Positions 23,609-35,175 of a stretch of DNA of 64,000 nt are shown piece after piece (positions within the stretch are counted from its first letter, which is position 1; each line of letters opens with the position of its first letter). The stretch is taken from positions 2,611,406 to 2,675,405 of the forward strand of contig LNAC01000164.1 in NCBI GenBank assembly GCA_002007465.1, given 5' to 3'. The notes beneath the pieces are model-generated. The model saw nothing but the letters and a program-made list of their open reading frames with translations, had not been told where the DNA came from and searched no databases. The DNA is from Ailurus styani (Eukaryota > Chordata > Mammalia > Carnivora > Ailuridae). The translations under genes were made by a program, and so were the position numbers.

Positions 23609-26394
23609 ACCCATGTGAAATCTTCCCAAATGCCAGATCTAGATATGTGCTTCCTTGCTCAGTGCGTTAGTTTGTCTGTGTTAGAGGGAATGAGGGCAAT
23701 GGAAAGCACGTTCATATACATCCCTCCTCTACCCTGCCATCCCCTCATCCTAAAGTGCATTGAAGCATATGATTTGTCCTAGGGTAAGCTGAAGATAACC
23801 ATCTGAAGAGATGACAATCTGACAATGGGATTTGATTAGTAGGATTGGGGAGTGGCTATTGGCATTGCACTGTTTCCCTCTTAGCTCTCCAGTCCCAGCA
23901 TATCAATGACTGTTTGGGTGCCTCTTGTGTAGAACTGTGCCCACTGCCAAGTGCAGGTTATTCAGAGAGGAGGCATTGGGAAAAGCCTCAGTTTCTGGGC
24001 TCAGGAGATACAGTGATAGCTGTTAGGAAAAGCTAAGGGGGATGAAACAGCAAATTCCCAGAGAGAATTAAAAAGATTGTTAGATTGGAATCACAATCTT
24101 ATATAAGAATACTTTGGGAAAGATGGACTTTCAGTGTAGTTTGGGACTCTGGCCTCCTTTTCCTGGATTAGGGCCTGTTAGAATCATTAATGTTATGGAA
24201 GCTGATGAGAGCTCAGAGAAACACCACTCCCTCTTGATGGATGATACTTCAGGTGATTGTTTTGTTTTGGTTTTTTGGTCCCCCCCCCACCCGCCCCAAT
24301 CCTCGGGGTCTCTCTGTAGGTCATAGAAGGCTTCCTCCATTCCACTGAGCCTTCAGTCAGCTAGCTACTTTTCCTTTTGGTGACATGATACCATGCTGGG
24401 AACTCTATAGAAATTCAAGTTAAAAAATCACTGTCCCTGGCCACTGTGAGCTTGTAATGAGAGTCATGAAGAACATTTAACTGATGCATGTGAGCAGATA
24501 TTTAAACTATCTAAAAATGTGAAATAATGAGGAAGTCTTGGGTATTGGATAATAGAGAATTGGGGGAAGTTGAGATATATGTCACTTGTATACTTTTTGT
24601 AGCTTTGAAGTAATTTATTTATTTTGGAAACAAAGGACTTTTCTGTTTTGTTCATAAAGGTCTCATGTATTTAGCAACATGAATTCCTGAAAAACTTGTT
24701 TTTAGATTGTGGAAGAGGATGGTGGAAGAATCAGAATTAGACCTGAGAGGGGAATAGCTTTTTGATCTCTTTCTGGAGGCTCTTTTATTGCTCAATTTGG
24801 GTAACAATGGTCTTTGAATAAGAGTGACCATTAGCTATACCAATTGAAGGGAAATTGGTTTCTTAGTCACTGTGCTGGTGAAATAAGGGGGTGGTTATAA
24901 TTCTGACTTTTTTGACATCATGTCCTCAGTTTTTCAAATGTCCACCTACCTGTCACAAGCCCTAGGAATAATCATTTATTCTTTTAAATGGAGATGCTCT
25001 GAACCCAGAGAGTGATCGCAGGATGGGACAATGTGCAAATAACTGTATCAATACCAAGCTTTTGCTGTTCCCAAGGTCTATATATTCAGCCATTTTAGTG
25101 GCTTTCCATGTAATGCATTTGACTTTTAGTTTCTGTTGCTCAAGTAATGGCAACATATTCTGTTTTCCATTTGTTTATTTATGGTCTTGTTTTCTACCCT
25201 TACAAAATTTGATATAGGTACAAAGCTTCAGAAACGTACACATACCAGAGTAATAGATAACTCTGATTTGGTTACAAGGCAATAATTTAAGTTGACAGGT
25301 TTAGCTGATAACATAAAACACAAGAGAGAAATAGGATCAGTTTATAAATGTCAGCAGAACCCCTGAGAGTGAGTTGCTGCCTTGGAGCTGACTCTGGTAC
25401 TGTTGTTTTGTCTAATATATTATAAAGCGAAATAAACTGATGTCTGTGAAAATCTGGCTGACCAAGATTAAAAGAATAGTGTTGTAAATTAGCTGCTTCC
25501 TTTATGTCACTTTTAAGCAACTTTCAGAAAGAACTAAATGACAGGACATGAGGGTCCTTGCGAAGACCTGGGGTCCAGCACTCTCTGGAATACCAAGAGG
25601 CCAAGAGCACTGGATGAGCCTGCCTGTGGCAAGTCCTACTGGGAATCACAACTTGCCAGTTCTACATGCCCCACTATGTCTCTTTCATGGGAAAATGGCA
25701 TCTTAGAATAGAGGAGACTGTGAAGTCCACATGTCTGAACACTAGACCTTGTTGAAGGTCATTATAGGTTCTGTCACTGTTACAGCTGTAGCCATCCAAA
25801 GTGATGATGTGAAATATCTTAGTGATTTGTAAAAACGAAAATCAATTCAGCATAATGAGGTGTTGACACACAAGATCACCCTCTCCCTCATGGAAAATAA
25901 ATATTCCTGCTTTACTTTGACATTTATTCCCCATAAATGCACTGGCGTTTATGTAGCGTTATCTTATGATTGTGTTTTATTCCCGTGATGTGCTCTTTTA
26001 TTGATGTCTGCAGAGCCAGGGGAAGCTTTGGGGACTGCTTAGGGCATCTAGGAGTAGTTGGTTTTTAGGAAACTAGTTTCAGTTTTGTGTGGTTAGTAGG
26101 ACTGGACATAAAAACTAAGCACATGACTGTCTCTGGCTTCCACACATTCAGAAGAGTCCTTGGAGTATTGCTTCTACTCTAGAGCAGTTTGGTCTCATCC
26201 TTGTTTTGAGATAGCTCCTGTTGCAAAGGAAAACAAAAGTTTAAGGGATAGAAAATTTAAAAAAGTCCTGTTTCTATCAGTCTGCCTCAAGGCAGAGCTG
26301 CCCTGAATCCTGTCTAGAAACCACTTTGAGAAATTTTTGTGGATATAGTTCACAAACTCTGGTTGTAGATTTGTGCTTTTCAGTCATTATGGGC
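23609..26394. other. Unassigned intronic sequence
   Basis: No confident element. C-rich tract CCCCCCCCCACCCGCCCC at 24281. Confidence 0.5.
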
Positions 26395-26815
26395 ATTTAA
26401 CATTGTCTTTGTCCGTTTGGGCTTTTATAACAAAATACCACTGGGTGGCTTATGAACAACAGAAATTTATTTCTCAAAAAAATGAGAAAGAAAAATTTAT
26501 TTCTCACGGTTTTGGAGGTTGAGAAGTCCAAGTTCAAGGCACCAGCAGATTCAGTGTCTGGTGAGAGCTGGTTTGCAGTTCATAGATGGTTGTTTTCTTG
26601 CTGTAGCCTCACTTGGTGGAAGGGGCAAGGGAGCTCTCTGAGGTTTCTTTTATATGGGCATTAATCCCACCCAGGAAGGCCCTACCCTCACCATGACCTC
26701 TTCACCTCCCAAAGTCCCTGCCTCCAAATACCATCATGTTGGGGATTAGGTTTCAACATATAAATTGGGAGGGGGAGGGGGAGCATGGGACATGAACATT
26801 CAGTCCATAGCAAGC
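26395..26815. mobile_element. Old interspersed repeat, family not identified
   Basis: Typical mammalian repeat text, GTCCGTTTGGGCTTTTATAAC ... GGGGATTAGGTTTCAACATA ... CATTCAGTCCATAGCA. I recognise it as a dispersed repeat but cannot name its class. A local duplication of GAAATTTATTTCTCA occurs at 26461-26506. Confidence 0.6.
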
Positions 26816-26884
26816 ATTAAATATAACCCGGAGATGCTTAGCTCTAAAGGAAAGAGGGGATGAAGGGAAATGAGTCCTATTTTA

Positions 26885-27064
26885 TTTTTTTATCTATTTA
26901 TTTTTAAAGATTTTATTTGACAGAGACACAGCCAGAGAGAGAACATAAGCAGGGGGAGTGGGAGAGGGAGGAGCAGGCTTCCCGCTGAGCAGGGAGCCTG
27001 ATGAGGGGCTCTCCATCCCAGGACTCTGGGCAGACACCTAATGACTGAGCCACCCTGGCGCCCC
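26885..27064 (-). mobile_element. CAN-SINE, antisense
   Basis: TTTAAAGATTTTATTTGACAGAG ... GAGCCACCCTGGCGCCCC. Perfect 14-bp TSD TGAGTCCTATTTTA at 26871-26884 and 27065-27078. Confidence 0.96.
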
Positions 27065-27300
27065 TGAGTCCTATTTTAAAAACTTTAATCATCTCTACTC
27101 TTAACTCACCCACCACTGCCAGTACATGTATAAATCCTCCTGAAGTGCCCATCCTCTTCCCACTCTTTGGTTTCCCCACTTAAACCTAGAGGACAGATTG
27201 GCTGGTTGGTAAGGGCTCTGTTAAAGATCATTTGGGGATAAATACACTGAGGTCAAACCCAGCATCTTGTTAGTTTGTGTTTAAACAAGATTGCTTCCTG

Positions 27301-27495
27301 GGCGCCTGGGTGGCTCAGTGGGTTAAAGCCGCTGCCTTCGGCTCAGGTCATGATCTCAGGGTCCTGGGATCGAGGCCCACATCGGGCTCTCTGCTCAGCA
27401 GGGAGCCTGCTTCCTCCTCTCCCTGCCTCTCTGCCTACTTGTAATCTCTCTTTCTGTGTCAAATAAATAAATACAATCTTTAAAAAAAAAAAAAA
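27301..27495 (+). mobile_element. Young CAN-SINE, sense
   Basis: GGCGCCTGGGTGGCTCAGTG head through AAATAAATAAATACAATCTTT and A16. 14-bp TSD AAGATTGCTTCCTG/AAGATTGCTTCTTG with one mismatch (27287-27300, 27496-27509). Confidence 0.97.
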
Positions 27496-27569
27496 AAGAT
27501 TGCTTCTTGTTCCCAGCTCTCTGGACCACCTTCTCGTGAAGCTGTAACCTTAGCAAAACACCTGTTAGA

Positions 27570-27740
27570 GGGGCACCTGGTTGGCTCAGTGGGTTAAAGC
27601 CACTGCCTTTGGCTCATGTCATGATCTCAGGGTCCTGGAGATCAGCAGGGAGCCTAATTCCTCCTCTCTCTGCCTGCCTCTCTGCCTACTTGTAATCTCT
27701 CTCTGTGTGTCAAATAAGTAAATAAAATCTGAAAACAAAC
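27570..27740 (+). mobile_element. CAN-SINE, sense, with internal deletion
   Basis: GGGCACCTGGTTGGCTCAGTG head and normal 3' part, but the text jumps from GGTCCTGGAGATC to AGCAGGGAGCC, omitting about 27 nt present in the neighbour at 27301. Perfect 15-bp TSD AAAACACCTGTTAGA (27555-27569, 27741-27755). Confidence 0.96.
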
Positions 27741-27755
27741 AAAACACCTGTTAGA

Positions 27756-28429
27756 TACTTCATTGCAAATATGCAATTTACATTTGATTGATTGGATTTA
27801 TGTCTACTTAGCAGAATGTGTTAGAATGTGTGAGTACTGTGTGTTGATTATGACGATAGGGTATTCTACATCATTACTTTTCATTTTAGAAAGTGTATGT
27901 CGTAGATATATAATTTATAGATAGATCCCGACTATAACGGTATATTTAAAGGGAGCCCATATGAACTCATCCTATAGGAAAGACATGAAATGGTTGGCCA
28001 GTTTGTTCTTTCCAGTTCCCCTCATTTTTTTCTTTTTAAAACACACCTTTATTTAATTTTCTAATACATGCTCACTATTTAAAAGTCATAATTACGGAAA
28101 TACATAACATAGGCAGTAAAAGTCCTTTTAAGTCCAGTTTCTTCACCAGAGATAACATATATTAGTGTATATTCTTTTCAGAGCCCTTTTTATTGTAAAA
28201 TTAAATACAGTTACAGAAAACTAAAAGTGTATAGCTTAATTATTAGAAGGTGAACCACTCTTGAAATCCTACCCAAATCAAGAAATAGAACTGGACCAAG
28301 TACATAAGAAGCCCTTCCCATGCCCCATCCCAACTACATCTCCCTCCCATCAGCTGTAATTGTTAGCTTGAGTTTTAGAGTGATTGCTTCTTTACATTTT
28401 AGAATATTATGTTACCCAAGTGTGCACCC
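27756..28429. other. AT-rich intronic sequence, partly old L1-like
   Basis: 28060-28200 resembles the repeat at 4790-4990; 28220-28429 reads like an antisense old L1 3' end. Not firmly assigned. Confidence 0.4.
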
Positions 28430-29569
28430 TAGGCCCTTTAGTGTTTACCATTAAAAAAAAAAGTGATATCCTTCAAGTTTCTTTGATTCTACAGGTTATG
28501 CCTCCATTTTTTTTTCCTTTATAATTTGTCTGTTGAGCTCAGGTCATTTTCCAGATTGAATTTTGCTGATTTCATACTTATGATGCAGTTCAACATGTTC
28601 CTCAGATCTCAGTATCTCTTACAAATTGTCAGCTGGGTCCAGAGGCTCAATCAGACTCAGGTTCTGTCCCTATTGCAAAACTATAAATAGTTTTGGGTTC
28701 TTGTATTAAGGAAGTACATAATGTCTGATTGCCTCTCTTTTTTCATGGGGTTGCAGGATGGTGATATTCAAATCTATCATTTTATTTTTATTTTTAGATG
28801 AATTATTTTTACAGAGACACTTCACCTCATACAGTATTTGGCTACCCAGTAGTACAGTTCATAAGGGAAAGCAGAATAAATGTTTGGTTCTTTTCCCTTG
28901 CTTATCAGTTTTCAAGATGTGTTGGTTCCTAGTCATCCTCTGAGGGTGATTAAGGTCCCCCCCCCCAATTTTATGAACTCATGGATTTAAATGTATTTGG
29001 TATATTTTAATCCCTTGGAATCATCATTTTTACTGAAACTGAGATTGTCCCATCTTTGGTCAGTTGAAGGTTTTCAAGTAAGCTCTTTTGGTATTACCCT
29101 AGTGGTTATCGATAGGTTTCTTACTATCTGGTGTGACAAGATATTCTAGGCTCACCTTGTTTAATTTCTGTTCAGGACTGAAATCAGGCATTGCTGTAGG
29201 GAATCCCTGGATTCGTTTAATAGGAGATGGTATCTTAAGACAGCAGTCTGGCCGTTAGGGTTGCTCATTGCCACTGTGTTGATCATTGTTTCTAGGCCTT
29301 TTCTGTTGACAATAGCTAGAAAAAAATATATATATGGTAATACACCACATGCAGTCAAGTGGATATCCATAGTCATGAGAACAGGATTTTTGTTAAACCT
29401 CTTAGATATTAAATCCATATCTCTTTTCTTCCACACTAATACAAGGGAGTATACAATTAAAATATCTAATAATTACTCATTAGCTCTGTGTCATTTTGTA
29501 CATATAACAGTTTGAGAATGACAGTATTACCACCCCTGATATGGTAACTGAAAACAGTTTAAAAAATTG

Positions 29570-29570
<1 letters not shown>

Positions 29571-29602
<32 letters not shown>
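29571..29602. repeat. (TG)16 microsatellite
   Basis: Uninterrupted TG repeats. Confidence 0.98.
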
Positions 29603-29603
<1 letters not shown>

Positions 29604-30437
29604 ACTCATTGTTCTTAAACTGCTGTACTGTATGCGTGTTGTCAGAGCTTATAGCCATTATATAATTTCTTCTTTTTAACCCTCATTTCATCTTATTTCT
29701 ACACATAACTACATATTTGATACTACCAGTCCCTAAGACAATGTCCGTCTAGTGATTTGGGTTGTCTGAAATGTGTTTTCTAGTAGATTCTTTAGGAAGG
29801 GCTCATTGAAACAATGTTCTCTGAGTTCTTGTGTGTTAATGTTTGTCTATGGTCTTTATACCCAAAAGTCTCTTTGGTAGGTACAGAGTCCTTGGCTCAC
29901 ATTTTCTTTCTTGGACCATCTTAAATGTGTTCCTTGATCTTCTGCTGGCAGTAGGCTTTGCTATCAAAAACACTGCTGACAGTCTAATTTTTAAAATGTT
30001 ATTAGTCATTTGCTGCTTTTGTGTAGATGCACAAATGATCTTTTCCTTTGGAATCCAACAATTTTCCTAGAATGTCTTGATGTTGAATAATCCTGGCTAT
30101 TACTCTCAGATACACAATGTGTTCTTTCAATGTAGAGTTTGAAAAAATTTTTATTTTAGGGAATTTGTCTTGAATTATAGTTTTTGGTATTCTGTTTGCT
30201 TGTTTGGACTTTATTCTTTATGTTGGATCATCTTTATCTTCATTGTTTATCAGTTACTGACAAATTTTACTTTTTTTCTTCGTTTCCTTTTGGTTTTTAA
30301 ATTTTTTCATTTTCTATTTATCTTAAGGCATTTTCTGTTGTGATTATACTTTAATTTGTAATTCTGCTTTGAGTTTTGGTACTTTATTTCCAGTTTTTGT
30401 TCTTGAAAATCTTTTATCATTAAAAAAATGTATTTAG

Positions 30438-30629
30438 GGCGCCTGGGTGGCTCAGTGGGTTAAAGCCTCTGCTTTCGGCTCAGGTCATGATCTCAGGGTC
30501 CTGGGATCGAGGCCCGCATCGGGCTCCCTGCTCGGCGGGGAGCCTGCTTCCCCCTCTCTCTCTCTCTGCCTGCCTCTCTGCCTCCTTGTGATCTCTCTCC
30601 CACTGTGAAATAAATAAATAAAATCTTTA
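30438..30629 (+). mobile_element. Young CAN-SINE, sense
   Basis: GGCGCCTGGGTGGCTCAGTG head, (CT)n, AAATAAATAAATAAAATCTTT tail. Perfect 16-bp TSD AAAAAAATGTATTTAG (30422-30437, 30630-30645). Confidence 0.97.
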
Positions 30630-31149
30630 AAAAAAATGTATTTAGCTCACTTTGAAATAGCAAACTCAAGTTTTGATCTGTTTGCAGTCATGTCTTTCTG
30701 GCTTATGTCATCTCTAAGTCTGGTACTCTTGTCTACATTCTTTTTTACTGTCTTCTAATAATTTTACTGTACAGGATTTGACCTTAGTACCTTTCTGTTG
30801 CTTATTCTTAGGTGAAATGAGATTTCTTGAACTGTTAGAAAGAAACATAGTTTTAATTACCTTTTCTAAGTTCATAGTGCTCCCTCTTCTGTTGTTTTCA
30901 TGTAGTGTTCACAAACATGGCAGCTTCCTACATGAGATCTCCTGCTCTGTTTTCTTTCCCTATTTTTACCTGGACCTCCTCTTTCCTTTATTTCTGTTTC
31001 AGTTTTGTTCAGTTTTGATTCCACTTCTGAAAGTGTCTTATTATGGGACCCTATACTGTTAGAGAGTGCTGGTTGATTAAACTGAGAGTTCAGTGGGACT
31101 CCACTGGTCCAGCCCCTTTGGGGGTCCAGCCCCCTTCCAGGTGTGGAGC

Positions 31150-31404
31150 CTAGAATTTACCATGGGTTTCTTGGACTTGCCCACTATTAGACCGGGAAAA
31201 ATCCCTCCTAGCTTCAGCTGCCGTTCTCCTATTCACCCACTGTGTTTCTTTGGTGAATAACCTATTGACTGCATTGGAGTTGTCCTCTCTAAAGTCTAGA
31301 AGACACCTCATTGCTTCCTCAGTCATCGCATACAGAGACTGATACCATTCAGATCTGATGTCGTTTGGTGAGTTGTCTTCATTTCCTTCTGTTTTGGGAT
31401 CCAT
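31150..31404 (-). pseudogene. 84-codon frame, probable LINE ORF1 remnant or retropseudogene fragment
   Basis: The frame (start MDPKTEGNEDNSPNDIRSEW, later LFTKETQWVNRRTAAEARRD) is polar, compositionally protein-like and free of simple repeat. It extends upstream in frame by about 13 codons before a stop. I do not recognise the protein. Its position inside the HAL1-like stretch favours a decayed ORF1 of that LINE. No splice sites or neighbouring frames support a live gene. Confidence 0.4.
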
Positions 31405-31560
31405 AGATACTTTTGCACTTAGTTTTGATATAAATGTTGCTTATGGGTTTGGTTTTGCTATCTAGTCACTGAGTCTGTTTTTGTGTGGGGATTTGGATAG
31501 ATTGGGAAACTATGCTGCTGCGACGACATCAACATTATATGTTCTTTAAAAAGAAAGATG

Positions 31561-33000
31561 AAATCATATATTTGCAATTTTTTCTTTTTGCTTAGTCTTA
31601 GTCATCTTTTTATGTCAGTACAAATCTCCCTCTTCCTTATATTCCATTGAAGGGCTTTGCTGTGTTAGGTTGCAAATCACCTGTGATGGACATTTATATT
31701 GTTTGCTGTCGTTCACAATTATCAAAAGTTCAGAAATAGGTAAAAACAAGGAACCACCGAAGTAGTAGTTAGTAAAACTTTATTGTGCACACACCAAATA
31801 GACAGATTGCAAACTGGGAATACTTAAACTAAAACAACAAGTGAGGCTTGGCGTATATTGTTATAAAGCAGCTTGTACAGTGAGAGAGCACCAACTGTTT
31901 ATTCTTCATGGTGATAAGTTATAGTATTAGGGTTTCCTGATCAGGGAACGGGTCAGTGGTCACCTCCTATCAACCTTGGGACACAGATTCAGGTTTTGCT
32001 TATGATGTCCAGAGGTGTAAGCAAGAAATGACCTAGGTCAAGTTAGTCTTGCAAAATAAGTTAAATTATGCTTTGTTTGTATGATGAGACCAATTTTGTC
32101 TTCCCAGAGAATTTTCATGGCTGGTCTCCATTTGTTGTGGTTTTAACACAGTTTATAAAATGCTGTAATGAACTTTCTATCTATTTATCATCGTGTGCTT
32201 CTGTGAATGTCTCCATTGGAGACATTTCTTGAAGTGGATTCTGCCAGGTCAAATGAAATGAACAGTTATGGTTTTAATAGATGTTGCCACATGCTCAAAG
32301 ATGTTTTGAATTAATTTATATCCTTAACCTACAGTGTATTAGAATGCTTTTTGTTGAGTGGCCCTGCCAGTATTGGCATAAAGGCTCTCAAAGGTATGCA
32401 TGTTGATATGTGTGTTTGGAGAGTGATTTACAGACCTCTTTAAGAAATTGATGAAGGCTGTGGACCTCCTCAGAAATACGTAATTGTGTACTTAAATATT
32501 ACCCATACAATTTCAGTCTTCACAAGCTGGTCTCAGGTGACGTTCTGTTGCCTTCCTAACCACCAGCTCTATCTTGCTTCTGTTTTACTTGGGAACACTT
32601 GAAGGGTTAAGGATAAAGAGTAGTTACAGAGCTGTGACCAACAGTTCATCCACTAAAGCTTATAATTAGAGATGATGATACTCCGAAGTCTGCAGTGAAG
32701 TCTGATGCGTGTGTTTAACTAACTGTTTAGAACTAAACCATGCTTCCCTCCCATTCACTTTTAATCTCTTGCTCTCTGTTTCTGTGTAATTCTTAGTCTT
32801 TGTACCTCTCTTTCATTTTTTTTCTGGGTCGAGGAGTGATACTGTGGAAATAAAACACATTAAAAAAATACATTTAAATTAAGTTTTATTTTCCCCTGGT
32901 CCCAAATTGAAGACTGTCTTTTCAGCAATGCATCCTTCTGCCCTGTGTTTCAGAAAGATGAAACTGTTTGTTTTTCTTCCCATAAAGCTCACTCACTCAT
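31561..33000. other. Intronic sequence with an old antisense L1M trace
   Basis: 32130-32400 reads like an antisense L1M 3' end (GCTGTAATGAACTTTCTATC, GAAGTGGATTCTGCCAGGTCAAA). The remainder is unassigned. Confidence 0.45.
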
Positions 33001-33009
33001 TTCTGTTGT

Positions 33010-33990
33010 GAAACATATACACAGTGGACATTTACTACATACCAGGCACCCCATTAAGCAATGCAAGGAATATAAAGATGTCCTGACTTCAAGAGGAATA
33101 TAACCTACATGGAAAAATTTGACAAGTATTACAATTTTATGGATTTGTTTCCCTCGCTAGACCAGTGATTGCCTTAATTACAGAGAAGGCATGTCTCATC
33201 TTTGATTTTCCTAAGACCTGAAATATTGTAAGTGGCCAGTGAATGTCTGTTTAATGAGTAACAACCCAAATGACTGAGAGAAAATAAATAGAGTGCCATT
33301 AGGTGGGAATAAGCAAGATACTCTGGAGATTGAAAGGAAGGGAGGACAATGGGTAAAACCACGTGGAGTTGTTCAAGCTAGGCCATTAAAAAATGGATTT
33401 GAATTAGGGCTAAAAGCAAGGAAAGAGGTAGTATGAGGGACGAAGGAAAGTGTTGGGTGTGTTTGGCCAGAGCGTAGGGTATCTGAAGATGATGGGAGAT
33501 GAGGCAGAGAAGATCAGACAGGCACGTTAGTGGATTAGGTAGACCCTGGACACCAGCAAGGGTATTGTTAGTTTAGAGGGCAGCAAAGAACCCCTGAAGA
33601 TGTTTCAGAAGGAGAGTGCCAATGGAGTTGTCCTTGGGTGATGCTTGCTTTGCCTGTGTGCAATGGCAGGGGACAATGGCACAAGGAGAGACCATTTGTC
33701 TTTTCACTGGAGATTAGCTCTCATGATCTCCTAATGTTGCTTCTAGCTCAGGTTACTGGCATCCCTGGAGTTTTGAGGGATTTGCCATCTCCTTTATAAA
33801 TTTGAAATGGGAGGTGAATAGAGGATGTCAGAGGGTGTCTTGGAGATAGATGGCTTTTTGGGAGATGATTTCTATCACAAGGGATCCAGACCAGAAATAA
33901 TCCTCAGTAGGGAATGAATCCAGTTATGAGTGGGAGGGAGTACCAAGGCCAGAACTTTGAAGCACAGCCTGAGTGTATGGTGGGTAGAGT
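33010..33990 (-). mobile_element. L2-derived sequence, antisense
   Basis: GACATTTACTACATACCAGGCACC opens a typical antisense L2, followed by diverged body text (GGACACCAGCAAGGGTATTG). Borders are soft. Confidence 0.5.
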
Positions 33991-34104
33991 GTACATAATC
34001 AGATGATGGTTACAAAGTTCATAGTAGGTGCTTAGGATTGGGAGCACTGTGGAGAGGCCCAGCCAGGGCCAGCATCAGCTGTTATGATGATGGGGTGGAG
34101 GTGT

Positions 34105-34195
34105 GGAACAGGCCCGCTTGTCGGAAGCATACACAAGCGCCAACCTTGTGCTCAGCGGCTCTCCTTGCTTGTACTTGGATGGGTACCTGCCAGCA
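34105..34195 (+). pseudogene. Possible 5S rRNA-derived remnant
   Basis: GAAC-A-GGCCCG, then TCGGAAGC, then GTACTTGGATGGG-TACC-TGCC occur in the same order as in 5S rRNA, but with about 20 nt extra between the second and third blocks and no match to the 5' 20 nt. Could be an old 5S-derived SINE or retrocopy, or chance. Confidence 0.3.
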
Positions 34196-34494
34196 TAATC
34201 CCCTGAGGAGCCAGATCAAGGCTGCTGCTTTTTCAGCTTTATGGTGCATTGTGGCAAAACTGGCTTAACCCTGTGATTGAGTTAAGTTTATCAGGACTCC
34301 TGAAACCCTTTCCCCTTGTTGCTGGTTGGCAGTTGTTCTCGTTTAAATCCTCCCTATGTTTGCCTAAGTTTTGTTTCTGGATATAACCTCTTTGATTTCT
34401 GTTCTGATGTCTTGGGGAGTGGGTTAGAGCCTCCCCACCTTAAATGGGTTTGGTTGGCCTGCTGGTATCCGCAGTCAAGGAAAGCTGTATTTTC

Positions 34495-34532
34495 TTTCTT
34501 TTTTTTTTTTTCTAAGTTTTATTTATTTATTT

Positions 34533-34566
<34 letters not shown>

Positions 34567-34685
34567 ACAAGTAGGCAGAGAGGTAGGCAGAGAGAGGAGG
34601 AAGCAGGCTCCCTGCCGAGCAGAGAGCCCGATGCGGGCCTCGATCCCAGGACCCTGAGATCATGACCTGAGCCACCCAGGTGCCC
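34495..34685 (-). mobile_element. CAN-SINE, antisense, with internal deletion
   Basis: Poly-T, (AG)14, CACAAGTAGGCAGAGAGG ... CATGACCTGAGCCACCCAGGTGCCC. It lacks the ~28 nt that should lie between CCTGAGCC and GAGCCACCC. Perfect 14-bp TSD AAAGCTGTATTTTC (34481-34494, 34686-34699). Confidence 0.96.
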
Positions 34686-35014
34686 AAAGCTGTATTTTCA
34701 ATGTGGCATACACCTGGTTTCACCGGCTCATTTGCTACCCTCTCAGTTTGGATACTCTGAAGCCTTTACTGTTATTGAACTTTCTGTAGCCTTAATGAGG
34801 CAGTTTGACATGAAAATTCTACAAAAATCATGTACTCATCTCTGTTCTACAGAACTCAATCAGGTATGTACTAAGAGCCTATTAACACTCAGTGTGACCA
34901 TCTATCATGGCACTAGTCCCTGTCTCATAGCTGGGAAAATGGAACAAGTCACAGAGAGGCAAGAGCCACGAAACACCATTACTGGGGCCCTGGGTACTCA
35001 ACCCTAAGCATCCC

Positions 35015-35175
35015 ACATGTATTATCTCTTACTCCTCGCAGTGAACTCTGTGGAGAGGGTACTCTGAGCCCTGTGCTGTCCATGGGTCACAGAGGTCATT
35101 TTCCCAAGTTGTAGGAGGTACTAAAAGGTGGAACTGGAACTGGAGCTAGAACCTTGGTCTTCCTCACTCTCTGCC
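35015..35175 (-). mobile_element. MIR SINE, antisense
   Basis: TTATCTCTTACTCCTCGCAGTG ... GGTCACAGAGGTCATTTTCCCAAG: the reverse MIR core. A second fragment may lie at 34905-34960. Confidence 0.65.

Larger units (their letters stand above)
28430..31560 (-). mobile_element. Old LINE, HAL1/L1M-like, antisense
   Basis: A long antisense LINE-type stretch. 28500-29450 matches remembered HAL1/L1M 3'-region text (GATTGAATTTTGCTGATTTC, CAGTATTTGGCTACCCAGTAG, GTTTTCAAGATGTG). 29800-31560 would cover ORF1 and upstream sequence. It contains a (TG)16 tract and a later CAN-SINE. A minus-strand 84-codon frame lies at 31150-31404. Family assignment is tentative; several fragments may be merged here. Confidence 0.55.
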
